Shown: in pieces, positions 1-6,297 of the stretch
Numbering within the stretch: the stretch's first letter is position 1
Layout: each line of letters begins with the position of its first letter
Assembly (NCBI GenBank): GCA_031284225.1
Contig: JAITAH010000313.1
Coordinates: 1-8,251, forward strand
Origin: Dysgonamonadaceae bacterium
Lineage (GTDB): Bacteria; Bacteroidota; Bacteroidia; Bacteroidales; Azobacteroidaceae
Direction of reading: 5' to 3'
Length of the DNA: 8,251 nt
Position numbers and translations under genes: made by a program
Notes under the pieces: model-generated
What the model was told of the DNA's origin: nothing
The model's input: the letters and a program-made list of their open reading frames with translations, nothing else
The model's database searches: none

Positions 1-968
1 GCCAGCGACACTTCTTCGGGACGAAGATAGACTTCGGCTTTCTTGGTTTCTTCGTGAATTTTGAGGGAAGAAATTTTCGCCGGACTCAATGCGCGCTGGA
101 TAAAGAGCGAAACATTGGAAGTGTAATTGATAACGTCGATATTTTCGTTGCACAATTCGCGGACAATACCGTGGATGCGAGCGCCTTTCATGCCCACGCA
201 AGCGCCTACGGGATCGATACGGTCGTCATACGATTCTACGGCTACTTTGGCGCGTTCGCCGGGGATACGGGCAATGCGTTTGATAGTAATCAGTCCGTCG
301 TGAATTTCGGGCACTTCCAGCTCGAACAACCTTTGCATGAATAAATTGGATGTGCGAGAAAGAATGATTTTCGGGTTGTTATTCTGGTTATCGACTTTGA
401 CGACGACGGCGCGGCGGGTTTCATTTTTGCGAAAAAAATCACCCGGTATCTGTTCCGTTTTCGGAAGAACCAGTTCGTTGCCGTCATCATCCAGCAGCAG
501 TACTTCTTTTTTCCACACCTGATAGATTTCGCCGTTAACAATCTGGCCGATTTGATCTTTGTATTTATTGTAAAGCGAATCTTTTTGCAATTCCAATATT
601 TTGGAAGCCAGCGTTTGACGCAGGTTCAGCACGGCGCGACGGCCGAAACCGGCAAAATCGACGGCGTCGGTAATTTCTTCTCCGACTTCGTAATCGGCGT
701 CAATTTTTTGCGCTTCCGAAAGGGATATTTGCAGGTTGGAATCGGTCAATTCGTCGTCGGGAACGACTTCCCTGTTGCGCCAGATTTCAAAATCGCCTTT
801 ATCGGGATTGATAATAATATCGTAATTTTCGTCCGAACCGAACATTTTGCTGATAACATTCCGGAACGATTCTTCCAGCACGCTGATCAATGTGGTTCTG
901 TCCACATTCTTGTTTTCTTTGAAATCTGCAAATGTTTCAATCATACTGGGTTCTACTCTTCTCGCCAT
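1..968 (-). CDS. nusA: Transcription termination/antitermination factor NusA (C-terminus cut by window edge)
   Basis: NusA binds RNA polymerase and nascent RNA and controls pausing, intrinsic termination and antitermination. The window holds the first 322 codons and the frame stays open to the left edge. Visible parts: the N-terminal polymerase-binding domain (about residues 1-135, with DRTTLISVLEESF near 23-35 and GDFEIWRN near 58-65), an S1 domain (about 140-205, ending in KIILSRTSNLF), and a first KH domain with DPVGACVGMKGARIHGI at about 252-268, including the GMKG loop. The second KH domain is starting when the sequence ends. The start ATG (968-966) gives MARRVEPSMIETF; M9 is a possible alternative start, but the first matches the usual length of Bacteroidetes NusA. 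It lies 8 bp after rimP, so the two are almost certainly co-transcribed. I infer that infB follows outside the window, as in most bacteria. The product call is very secure. Confidence 0.97.
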   Translation of the reverse strand, partial: MARRVEPSMIETFADFKENKNVDRTTLISVLEESFRNVISKMFGSDENYDIIINPDKGDFEIWRNREVVPDDELTDSNLQISLSEAQKIDADYEVGEEITDAVDFAGFGRRAVLNLRQTLASKILELQKDSLYNKYKDQIGQIVNGEIYQVWKKEVLLLDDDGNELVLPKTEQIPGDFFRKNETRRAVVVKVDNQNNNPKIILSRTSNLFMQRLFELEVPEIHDGLITIKRIARIPGERAKVAVESYDDRIDPVGACVGMKGARIHGIVRELCNENIDVINYTSNVSLFIQRALSPAKISSLKIHEETKKAEVYLRPEEVSL

Positions 969-976
969 AAGTCTTT

Positions 977-1438
977 TTATAATTTGATGATGTATTTAGT
1001 ATATTTAATATCGTTGTAATCGAGCGTTAAATTTTCTTCGACCGTCATTTTTCGTTTTGCTCCTTCCGGTTTTATTTGTTTTTGAATCGTGAGGACAATT
1101 CCGTTTTCATCCGCCGTTTTCAGGATGCCGGAATATTTTTTTCCGGTTTTCAGCAGGGTTTCCACTTCCTTTCCCATCGCATTTCGATATTGTCGCAACA
1201 TTTTGAATGGTTGGGAAATACCAATTGATCCTACTTCTAATTCGTAATTTTCGGCGTCGCTGTCTAATTGCGATTCGATGTATTTTGTCAGGGCAATACA
1301 ATCGTCAATCGAAACAGGAGTATCGCCGGCGATTTCTATCACAACTCGGTCGCCGGGTTCCAATCTTACATCAACCAAATACTTATCTGAATTTTTCAGA
1401 TAATTTTCAGTGATTTCCGCCACAAATACTTTATCCAT
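977..1438 (-). CDS. rimP: Ribosome maturation factor RimP
   Basis: RimP assists late assembly of the 30S ribosomal subunit in the cytoplasm. The 153-residue product has the usual two parts: an N-terminal alpha/beta domain (about 1-75, with YLVDVRLEPGDRVVIEI and the helix around DDCIALTKYIES) and an SH3-like C-terminal domain (about 85-153). The family signature YELEVGSIGISQPFK is at 65-79; many RimPs have SPG where this one has SIG. I chose the start at 1438 (MDKVFVAE) because the reading frame stays open upstream to 1528 but that 30-residue extension would translate the promoter and leader hairpin and has no family counterpart. RimP heads the operon with nusA, ending 8 bp before it. No clear Shine-Dalgarno sequence sits next to the start, which is normal for Bacteroidetes. 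Confidence 0.95.
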   Translation of the reverse strand: MDKVFVAEITENYLKNSDKYLVDVRLEPGDRVVIEIAGDTPVSIDDCIALTKYIESQLDSDAENYELEVGSIGISQPFKMLRQYRNAMGKEVETLLKTGKKYSGILKTADENGIVLTIQKQIKPEGAKRKMTVEENLTLDYNDIKYTKYIIKL

Positions 1439-1454
1439 CTTGTAAAAACAAAAT

Positions 1455-1483
1455 AAAAAGAGAGAGGCGCCAGCCTCCCTCCT
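1455..1483 (-). terminator. Terminator-like hairpin in the rimP-nusA leader
   Basis: Read on the minus strand, the leader contains a GC-rich stem with core GAGGC-UGGC-GCCUC (1464-1477). It extends outward through G-U, G-C, A-U and G-C pairs to 9 bp (1460-1481) and weakly to 11 bp (1458-1483). It is followed by five U residues (1459-1455) and then further U-rich sequence. That is the shape of an intrinsic terminator, yet it lies between the predicted rimP promoter and the rimP start codon. It could be an attenuator, or a second-line terminator catching read-through from the upstream hsp20 gene. The left arm is an AGGAGG-type polypurine run too far from the rimP start to be its ribosome binding site. 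Confidence 0.55.
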
Positions 1484-1497
1484 CCTTAATCCGGGTG

Positions 1498-1529
1498 CAA
1501 AGATAATATTATATCCGATTAATAACAAA
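1498..1529 (-). promoter_or_regulatory. Promoter of rimP-nusA (Bacteroidetes type)
   Basis: On the minus strand, TATCTTTG at 1505-1498 matches the Bacteroidetes -7 box TAnnTTTG exactly. A TTTG at 1529-1526 provides the -33 box with 20 bp between them, which is the expected spacing. Transcription should begin near 1490-1493, giving a leader of about 50-55 nt that includes the hairpin at 1455-1483. It lies downstream of the hsp20 terminator, so rimP-nusA forms its own unit. Confidence 0.7.
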
Positions 1530-1548
1530 TATTATAGATATTTTTCAC

Positions 1549-1581
1549 AAAAAAAACAGAAACCGTTGTAACGATTTCTGT
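1549..1581 (-). terminator. Intrinsic terminator after hsp20
   Basis: Minus-strand stem ACAGAAATCG / CGGTTTCTGT (1581-1572 and 1565-1556) is 10 bp with one G-U pair and a 6-nt loop. It is followed by a run of eight T residues (1556-1549). It lies about 28 bp after the hsp20 stop codon. The arm sequence is also flanked by a T-run on the plus strand, so it could act in both directions, but there is no convergent gene here. Confidence 0.85.
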
Positions 1582-1608
1582 TTTTTTCTTATCGAATAAA
1601 CATTCAAA

Positions 1609-2037
1609 TTATTGAATATCAATTGTCCTTACGGGTTGCGCTTTTTCTTCCCTTACTATTTTGGGGATTTCGATATTCAGAACGCCGTCTTCCATTTTGG
1701 CCTTGATGTTGTCTTTGTCCACCTGATCCGGCAAAACCATTATTTGACGAAAACTGCTGTGAGCGAACTCATGACGCAGGTATTTGTTGCCTTTGTTCTC
1801 TTCTTTCGTTTCGTTTTTCTTTTCGACCGACACAACCAAATGGTTGTTTTCGTGAACATCAATCTTGAAATCGTTTTTCGTCAGGCCGGGAGCGGCAATT
1901 TCCACTTTGTACTGCTTATCGTTTTCAATAATGTTGACTGCGGGTGAAGAAACGGTTTGCCGTTCTACCCATTCGTTACCGAAAAAGTCATTCAGAATAC
2001 CCGGTAACCAATTGTTTTGTCTTACTACTGGTATCAT
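1609..2037 (-). CDS. hsp20: Small heat shock protein, Hsp20/alpha-crystallin family
   Basis: ATP-independent holdase chaperone of the cytoplasm that binds unfolding proteins under stress and forms large oligomers. The 142-residue product starts with a short N-terminal arm (MIPVVRQNNWLPGILNDFFG), followed by an alpha-crystallin domain at about 32-128. Visible family marks are VNIIENDKQYKVEIAAPGL, the stretch ending FRQIMVLPDQVD, and the A-x-x-x-D-G-V-L motif (AKMEDGVLNIEIPK, 113-126). A C-terminal I-x-I anchor is present as IDI at 139-141. The length is usual for class A bacterial small heat shock proteins. The start is fixed by a strong Shine-Dalgarno sequence (AGGAGG, minus strand around 2045-2051) about 8 nt upstream, which is stronger than at the other genes here. 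It is monocistronic, with its own terminator. I could not find a clear heat-shock operator or a perfect TAnnTTTG promoter upstream. Confidence 0.95.
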   Translation of the reverse strand: MIPVVRQNNWLPGILNDFFGNEWVERQTVSSPAVNIIENDKQYKVEIAAPGLTKNDFKIDVHENNHLVVSVEKKNETKEENKGNKYLRHEFAHSSFRQIMVLPDQVDKDNIKAKMEDGVLNIEIPKIVREEKAQPVRTIDIQ

Positions 2038-2044
2038 ACTTCTG

Positions 2045-2051
2045 TCCTCCT
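2045..2051 (-). promoter_or_regulatory. Strong Shine-Dalgarno site of hsp20
   Basis: The minus strand reads TTTAGGAGGACAGAAGT just before the hsp20 ATG, putting AGGAGG about 8 nt upstream of the start. The other genes in the window have A/T-rich starts without such a site, so this one probably allows high translation. Confidence 0.7.
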
Positions 2052-2212
2052 AAATTTAATGTTTCATTTAAAATTGTTTGCATCATTAAAAAAGACAAAA
2101 AGAATACCAATATAAAAACAATACATAAATAAGCCATTATGTCCTGTTTTGTCATTGTTATTGATATTACGAGTACGCGAGTTTGCAAAAAGCAGACAAA
2201 ATGTCTTAAAAT
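2052..2212. other. Gap between hsp20 and rsmF
   Basis: This A/T-rich stretch should contain the hsp20 promoter, but I find no convincing TAnnTTTG/TTTG pair. A short inverted repeat AGACA-aaa-TGTCT (2194-2206), followed on the minus strand by a T-rich stretch (GCTTTTTGC), is a weak candidate for the rsmF terminator. A 55-codon minus-strand ORF (2155-1988) with one hydrophobic stretch runs through this gap and overlaps the start of hsp20 in another frame; it is unproven. Confidence 0.4.
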
Positions 2213-3523
2213 CTATTGCATTCGGATTCGCCAATTCAGAGGATAAAGGTTATTAGCCCTGTTACCGATATTTTTTACAAATCCCAACGGATACCGGCAA
2301 TAAGTAATCAAAACCGCTCCTTTGGGCAAATCCGATGGAACATCCTGCAAGGCTTCTTTCCGAAGATAATGCAAAGCGGTAGTCTTATTTACTTCCCAAA
2401 CCGGAAATGCATCAACCGCCAATTCGACGGACATCGCCAATGCTTGTTCCGGAATCCAGTCCTTCCCTTTCTGTTCGCCCAAAGCTATGCCGGCCGACAG
2501 GATTTTTAAGCGTTGTTTTAACACGAGGTAATCGGCCGAATAATCGGACGGAAAAGCGATCCATCGGTTTTGTTCCGCAAAAGCGACAAATTTTTCCGGA
2601 TGAAGCAACTGATTTTTCTGCTCCGCAAAGGCGCGTTCGGCGAAAGGTACAACTTTCGTCCCCTTAGAATCAAACTTTCGGTTTGACAACGGCGCGCCTG
2701 TTTTCCGAACAGCGGCAATAAAAAATCCTTCTCCCTTGGTCTGATGCGGAAAAAAGCGACGCGGGGTTTCGACAAGCTCCGCTCCTAAGGTTCGGCAAAT
2801 CCATTCGATGTTTTCTTCATTTTCCTCGCGATTGTACGTACAGGTACTGTATATCAATAATCCGCCGAGGGTTAGCGCCGGCCAACTATCCGCAAGAATG
2901 CGTTTTTGTCTTTCGGAACAAAGCCGAACGTGATTTACCGACCATTCTTTCAGTGCGATAGGGTCTTTTCGGAACATTCCTTCGCCGGAGCAGGGAACGT
3001 CGGCCACGAGAACATCAAAAAAATCGGTCAAAGCGCCTATCTCTGCCGGATCGTTATGGGTAACAACCGTATAAGGATTACCCCATTTGATTAAATTTTC
3101 GACCAATATCGATGCTCGTGCACGAATCGCTTCGTTGGCGACGACCAAACTTCCTGAAGGCAATACGGATAATAATTGCGTAGATTTTCCACCCGGCGCG
3201 GCGCATAAATCCAACACTTTGACCGGTTGAGCAAGCTGTTTCTTTACGATTTGTTCCAAATACATGGATGAGGCTTCTTGCACATAATAACAACCGGCAT
3301 GGAACAGCGGATCTAAAGTAAAAGAGGGTCGGGAAGCCAAATAACAGGCATGAGAAGCCCACGGCACTTTTTCATTGCAGGCGAAGGGATACGGCGACGG
3401 TTCTTTGTCCGGATTCCACCGGATACTGACGGGCGGTTCCTCCTGCAACGATTGTTCGAATGCCGACCATTCATTTTCTATTAGCGCTTTTGTTCGTATA
3501 ACAAATTCTTCCGGTAATTGCAT
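2213..3523 (-). CDS. rsmF: RsmF/NOP2-type 16S rRNA (cytosine-C5)-methyltransferase
   Basis: Predicted SAM-dependent enzyme that adds a methyl group to C5 of a cytosine in rRNA; the E. coli namesake acts on C1407 of 16S rRNA. The product has 436 residues. Visible parts: N-terminal P-x-x-x-R-x-N motif (PPVSIRWNP, 30-38); SAM-binding motif I VLDLCAAPGGKSTQL (103-117); motif IV DVPCSGEG (175-182) with a conserved cysteine at 178; motif VI STCTYNREENE (226-236) with catalytic cysteine 228. The C-terminal part (about 290-436) fits the extra RsmF domains, ending in a PUA-like segment with GAVLITYCRYPLGFVKNIGNRANNLYP. Start ATG at 3523 gives MQLPEEFVIRTKALI, usual for the family. It has its own promoter and is divergent from the RsmI-like gene. 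The family is certain; the exact target base is inferred by homology only. Confidence 0.92.
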   Translation of the reverse strand: MQLPEEFVIRTKALIENEWSAFEQSLQEEPPVSIRWNPDKEPSPYPFACNEKVPWASHACYLASRPSFTLDPLFHAGCYYVQEASSMYLEQIVKKQLAQPVKVLDLCAAPGGKSTQLLSVLPSGSLVVANEAIRARASILVENLIKWGNPYTVVTHNDPAEIGALTDFFDVLVADVPCSGEGMFRKDPIALKEWSVNHVRLCSERQKRILADSWPALTLGGLLIYSTCTYNREENEENIEWICRTLGAELVETPRRFFPHQTKGEGFFIAAVRKTGAPLSNRKFDSKGTKVVPFAERAFAEQKNQLLHPEKFVAFAEQNRWIAFPSDYSADYLVLKQRLKILSAGIALGEQKGKDWIPEQALAMSVELAVDAFPVWEVNKTTALHYLRKEALQDVPSDLPKGAVLITYCRYPLGFVKNIGNRANNLYPLNWRIRMQ

Positions 3524-3551
3524 GTTTGCCTTTTTTCAAGATGAATAAGCG

Positions 3552-3583
3552 TTTCAAAGTTATAAAAATAATTCCTACTTTTG
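3552..3583 (+). promoter_or_regulatory. Promoter of the RsmI-like gene
   Basis: Plus strand: TACTTTTG at 3576-3583 matches TAnnTTTG exactly. TTTC at 3552-3555, a 3-of-4 match to the -33 box, lies 20 bp upstream. The ATG follows the -7 box by only 16 nt, so the predicted leader is about 10 nt. The two opposite promoters fully overlap. Confidence 0.6.
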
Positions 3584-3587
3584 CAAA
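3555..3587 (-). promoter_or_regulatory. Promoter of rsmF
   Basis: Minus strand: TAACTTTG at 3562-3555 matches TAnnTTTG, and a TTTG at 3587-3584 lies 21 bp upstream. Predicted transcription start is near 3548-3550, giving a leader of about 25 nt. It occupies the same DNA as the plus-strand promoter of the RsmI-like gene. Confidence 0.65.
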
Positions 3588-3599
3588 AATTTCAAATAT

Positions 3600-4304
3600 A
3601 TGTCGCCATCGCTTTTCCTCATTCCCGTTACTTTGGGCGATACGCCTATCGACCGGACGCTTCCGGCTTACAATAAAGGAATCATCCTGTCGTTGCGCCA
3701 TTTTATTGTGGAAAATGTACGGAGCGCAAGGCGATTTCTCAAGCAAACCGAACCGGCGATTGCTATTGATGCACTGACTTTCTATACTTTAAATCAACAT
3801 ACTACTTATGAGGAATTGAGCGGTTTTCTCCATCCTTTGCAACAAGGGGAATCCATGGGATTGCTATCCGAAGCCGGTTGCCCTGCCATCGCCGATCCCG
3901 GCGCCGATGTTGTAGCCATGGCGCAACAAAAAGGCATTCCGGTAATTCCTTTAGTAGGCCCGTCATCCATCTTGCTGGCATTGATGGCTTCGGGATTGAA
4001 CGGTCAGAATTTCGCTTTTCACGGCTATTTGCCCATCGACAGCAACCTGCGAATAAAAACGTTAAAGCAATTGGAACAACAGATTTATGCCAACCGTCAA
4101 ACGCAATTATTTATTGAAACGCCTTACCGGAATCAAAAAATGCTGCAAGACATCCTGAATACTTGCCGAGCAGACGTCAAACTTTGTATTGCTGTCGATA
4201 TCACACTTCCAACCGAAGCTATTCGAACCCGCCGGGTGATCGATTGGCATAAAAACATACCCGAATTATCGAAACGGCTTTGTATTTTCGCACTCGGAAT
4301 TTAG
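3600..4304 (+). CDS. RsmI-like SAM-dependent methyltransferase (tetrapyrrole methylase fold)
   Basis: Member of the tetrapyrrole-methylase superfamily, closest to RsmI, which 2'-O-methylates C1402 of 16S rRNA. The 234-residue product matches a short form that I recall as common in Bacteroidetes. Motifs aligned to RsmI: LFLIPVTLGDTPID near the N-terminus; SEAGCPAIADPGADVV (90-105), the equivalent of the RsmI SDAGTP-x-x-SDPG motif; VIPLVGPSSILLALMASGL (115-133); FAFHGYLP (138-145); FIETPYRNQKML (171-182). Classical RsmI is about 280 residues or more with a C-terminal extension; that part is absent here, and the gene ends in ALGI. ATG at 3600 is the only sensible start, close behind its promoter. 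It is divergent from rsmF, so two predicted rRNA methyltransferases share one control region. Whether its substrate is really C1402 is not shown by the sequence. Confidence 0.88.
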   Translation: MSPSLFLIPVTLGDTPIDRTLPAYNKGIILSLRHFIVENVRSARRFLKQTEPAIAIDALTFYTLNQHTTYEELSGFLHPLQQGESMGLLSEAGCPAIADPGADVVAMAQQKGIPVIPLVGPSSILLALMASGLNGQNFAFHGYLPIDSNLRIKTLKQLEQQIYANRQTQLFIETPYRNQKMLQDILNTCRADVKLCIAVDITLPTEAIRTRRVIDWHKNIPELSKRLCIFALGI

Positions 4305-4353
4305 ATTGGTTTATTTCATCCGGGAATGAATTCTGTTCTTCGACCAAACTCAA

Positions 4354-4406
4354 ATAAAAAGGAGAATATATATGTCTTTGCAGGCGCTCAACAATATATT
4401 CTCCTT
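4354..4406 (-). terminator. Terminator of the ompA-family gene, 13-bp perfect stem
   Basis: Arms AAGGAGAATATAT (4359-4371) and its exact reverse complement (4394-4406) form a 13-bp stem. A TGT/ACA pairing can extend it into the 22-nt loop. On the minus strand the stem ends in CTCCTT and runs directly into TTTTATTT, so it suits the gene read leftward from 5673. On the plus strand there is no T-tract after the stem, so it is unlikely to terminate the RsmI-like gene. The loop is longer than usual. Confidence 0.7.
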
Positions 4407-4455
4407 CTGTAGATTTAACACAACAAACCTGTTTGTGTATTTCTTCCTTGGTTCT

Positions 4456-5673
4456 TTATTTTTTAGGCCTTATCACCGCCGAACGGCTCAAAGCAGGATC
4501 ATTGTAATAACGATTTTCGATGCCGCCTGCCGCTACCGTTTCCAAGCGATACGCAGCAATGCCAAACTCTTGCGTCAAGCAATATTTTACCGCTTTCGCG
4601 CGAGCCTCGCTCAATCGGAGGTTCAAATCCGGATTGCCTGTACCTTCGTCTGCGTAACCGGTAATCGCATAACGACCCTCCGGATATTTTTTCATCAAAT
4701 CGGCCAGAAAGCCCAACTGTACCCGGGCGTCCTTAGTCAACACGCTTTCATTGATGGGGAACAGCACCAGAACATCCGTTGCAACATCTTTCCATTGCGT
4801 TACCTTTTCCACGATCGTTTTTACCTGCGATTCCCCGGATGTGTACTCAACCGTGGCAAGCTTATCCCGCAAAAGATCGTTTTCACCCGCTATTGCCGTG
4901 ATGCGATCGTTCAAAAGCAAACGTTCCGCATCGCTAAGGACCTTACCGGGAGCAGACCATGTTCGACCGCCAATATTAAACACTAATCCGACGCCAACTG
5001 AAAAAATTCCCTCTTTCTTTCTGCTTCCTACCTCGCCGTCAAAACGGTCGTCAACCAGGGCGCCCCGGACATCCAGCGTCAAATCTATCACATTGCCCAA
5101 ATGAAACGCATTGAACAATCCAACATTGGCCGACACTTCACTTGCCTGAGGGGAATCCCATGTCCGCATCCAACCTACCCCTATATAGGGTGATAAATCG
5201 TAGATACGCTTGGAGCTGTTGCCCAACATCAAGTTCGTTACATTGAACAATGCATCGCCGTAGAGATGGCCTACCGCGAACTTCTGATAATATAAAGGAG
5301 TTTGGTCCCCCGACGCCACCTGCGCTACCCATCGATTCCCATCATATATCACACCCGTGCTGTGAGGAGAACCGGTCCATCCACTTGTAGCTCCATTCAC
5401 ATTTTGAAGCGAATAACCAATTCGGGTGCCAATGTATGGGCTCCACCATTTCCCAAAATACAACTCTCCGCCCAACGACGGACGATCTTTAAAATCCATT
5501 TGACGATTGTGATCGCCATAGTAAATACGCGGTCCTGCGCCGAAACCGACAAACCAATGGCGACCAAAAGGGTTACCCTCTGTTTCCTGGGCAGACAAGC
5601 TACCCGAAACACTGAAAAGCGCCAAAACGGCCAACAACACTGTTTGCCTAAAACTGAATCGTTTTTTTTTCAT
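4456..5673 (-). CDS. OmpA-family outer-membrane protein (beta-barrel plus peptidoglycan-binding domain)
   Basis: Predicted outer-membrane protein that ties the outer membrane to the cell wall. The 405-residue product begins with a signal peptide (MKKKRFSFRQ, then a hydrophobic core TVLLAVLALFSVSG), probably cut after SLSA-28 before Q29. Residues about 35-236 look like barrel strands: alternating aromatic and small residues, HWFVGFGAGPRIYYGD, LGGELYFGKWWSPYIGTRIGY, SPYIGVGWMRTW, IFSVGVGLVFNIGG. A short helical linker (about 245-290) leads to an OmpA-like domain (about 300-403) containing VLFPINESVL, ITGYADEGTGNPDLN and LSEARAKAV. Asp342 and Arg358 are the expected peptidoglycan-contacting pair. 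A run of nine A residues directly follows the ATG. It has its own terminator; a long A/T-rich gap lies upstream and I found no clear promoter box there. The class is certain; whether the barrel is an open pore is unknown. Confidence 0.93.
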   Translation of the reverse strand: MKKKRFSFRQTVLLAVLALFSVSGSLSAQETEGNPFGRHWFVGFGAGPRIYYGDHNRQMDFKDRPSLGGELYFGKWWSPYIGTRIGYSLQNVNGATSGWTGSPHSTGVIYDGNRWVAQVASGDQTPLYYQKFAVGHLYGDALFNVTNLMLGNSSKRIYDLSPYIGVGWMRTWDSPQASEVSANVGLFNAFHLGNVIDLTLDVRGALVDDRFDGEVGSRKKEGIFSVGVGLVFNIGGRTWSAPGKVLSDAERLLLNDRITAIAGENDLLRDKLATVEYTSGESQVKTIVEKVTQWKDVATDVLVLFPINESVLTKDARVQLGFLADLMKKYPEGRYAITGYADEGTGNPDLNLRLSEARAKAVKYCLTQEFGIAAYRLETVAAGGIENRYYNDPALSRSAVIRPKK

Positions 5674-5756
5674 TTAAATCATTTTTTTATAAATTAATAC
5701 ACTCTATTATTGATTATTCTACTTGTATGCCACAGAAACACAGGCCAACATCGGAG

Positions 5757-5951
5757 TTATCCTTTCCAATGGAAAAAGGGATACAGTTTTTTGTGAAGAA
5801 AGTATATTGAAAAGGTTATAACTCCGAAAACGAGGGCCGTAAAATATATTAAAAACAGAAAAGAAAAAACATCCATCTTTCCAACGACAGCGAAAACCAC
5901 AACTGTAGGAAAAACTATGGAAATAAAAAACTCTTGATAATCCCAAATCAC
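5757..5951 (-). CDS. Possible 64-residue membrane protein (unproven or remnant)
   Basis: I do not recognise this ORF. It begins with GTG at 5951 (a stop codon lies three codons upstream) and encodes a very hydrophobic peptide with two likely membrane segments: FFISIVFPTVVVFAVVG, then after a short KMD turn FSFLFLIYFTALVFGVITF, ending in a basic and aromatic tail FLHKKLYPFFHWKG. The positive tail and the polar turn make it look more like a real small membrane protein than random A/T-rich sequence. Against it are the GTG start, no visible ribosome binding site and no promoter. An overlapping minus-strand frame (6009-5719, TTG start) is also open across the region, and its polar N-terminal part could join this ORF by a frameshift, so a decayed gene is equally possible. 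Confidence 0.3.
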   Translation of the reverse strand: MIWDYQEFFISIVFPTVVVFAVVGKMDVFSFLFLIYFTALVFGVITFSIYFLHKKLYPFFHWKG

Positions 5952-6297
5952 TTTTATTTAGTGAATTATCATTATTTTTTCTACTTGATATTTTCTTGCA
6001 AATTGTCAAATTTCTATAGTTGAAAAATTATTAAATTACACATTTTTTACTCTTTTTTTACTCACTTTTTCATTAAAAATATAGTAAAATATTTTACCAT
6101 ATTTCATGTTTCATTAATGATTTGCGATTGTAAAGTAAAGCGGTTTTTTTCAATTATACAAATTTTATGCCAAGTTTTTAAAAATATACAAAATATTCTT
6201 TTTCATATTTAAGGTCTCTTGATTCTTTTCCGAGGAGTAAAATATAAAGGAAACTTTAGTTTTTTTCCATCGTTCAAAAACAAAGAAGCTGTGTCAA

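Noticed and set aside
552..1019. 155-codon plus-strand ORF across nusA
   Set aside because: It is antisense to nusA, whose domains are unmistakable, and it has low-complexity hydrophobic composition with no family marks.
1439..1528. N-terminal extension of RimP by 30 residues
   Set aside because: The extension would translate the leader hairpin and promoter boxes and has no counterpart in the RimP family. ATG at 1438 gives the normal length.
4305..4353. Weak hairpin TTCAT-ccggga-ATGAA as a terminator for the RsmI-like gene
   Set aside because: The stem is only 5 bp and the following sequence is not a real T-tract, so I could not support a terminator call.
4372..4986. 204-codon plus-strand ORF preceded by AAGGAG
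   Set aside because: Almost all of it lies antisense to the clearly real ompA-family gene, and its product shows no recognisable domain. The AAGGAG is part of the terminator stem.
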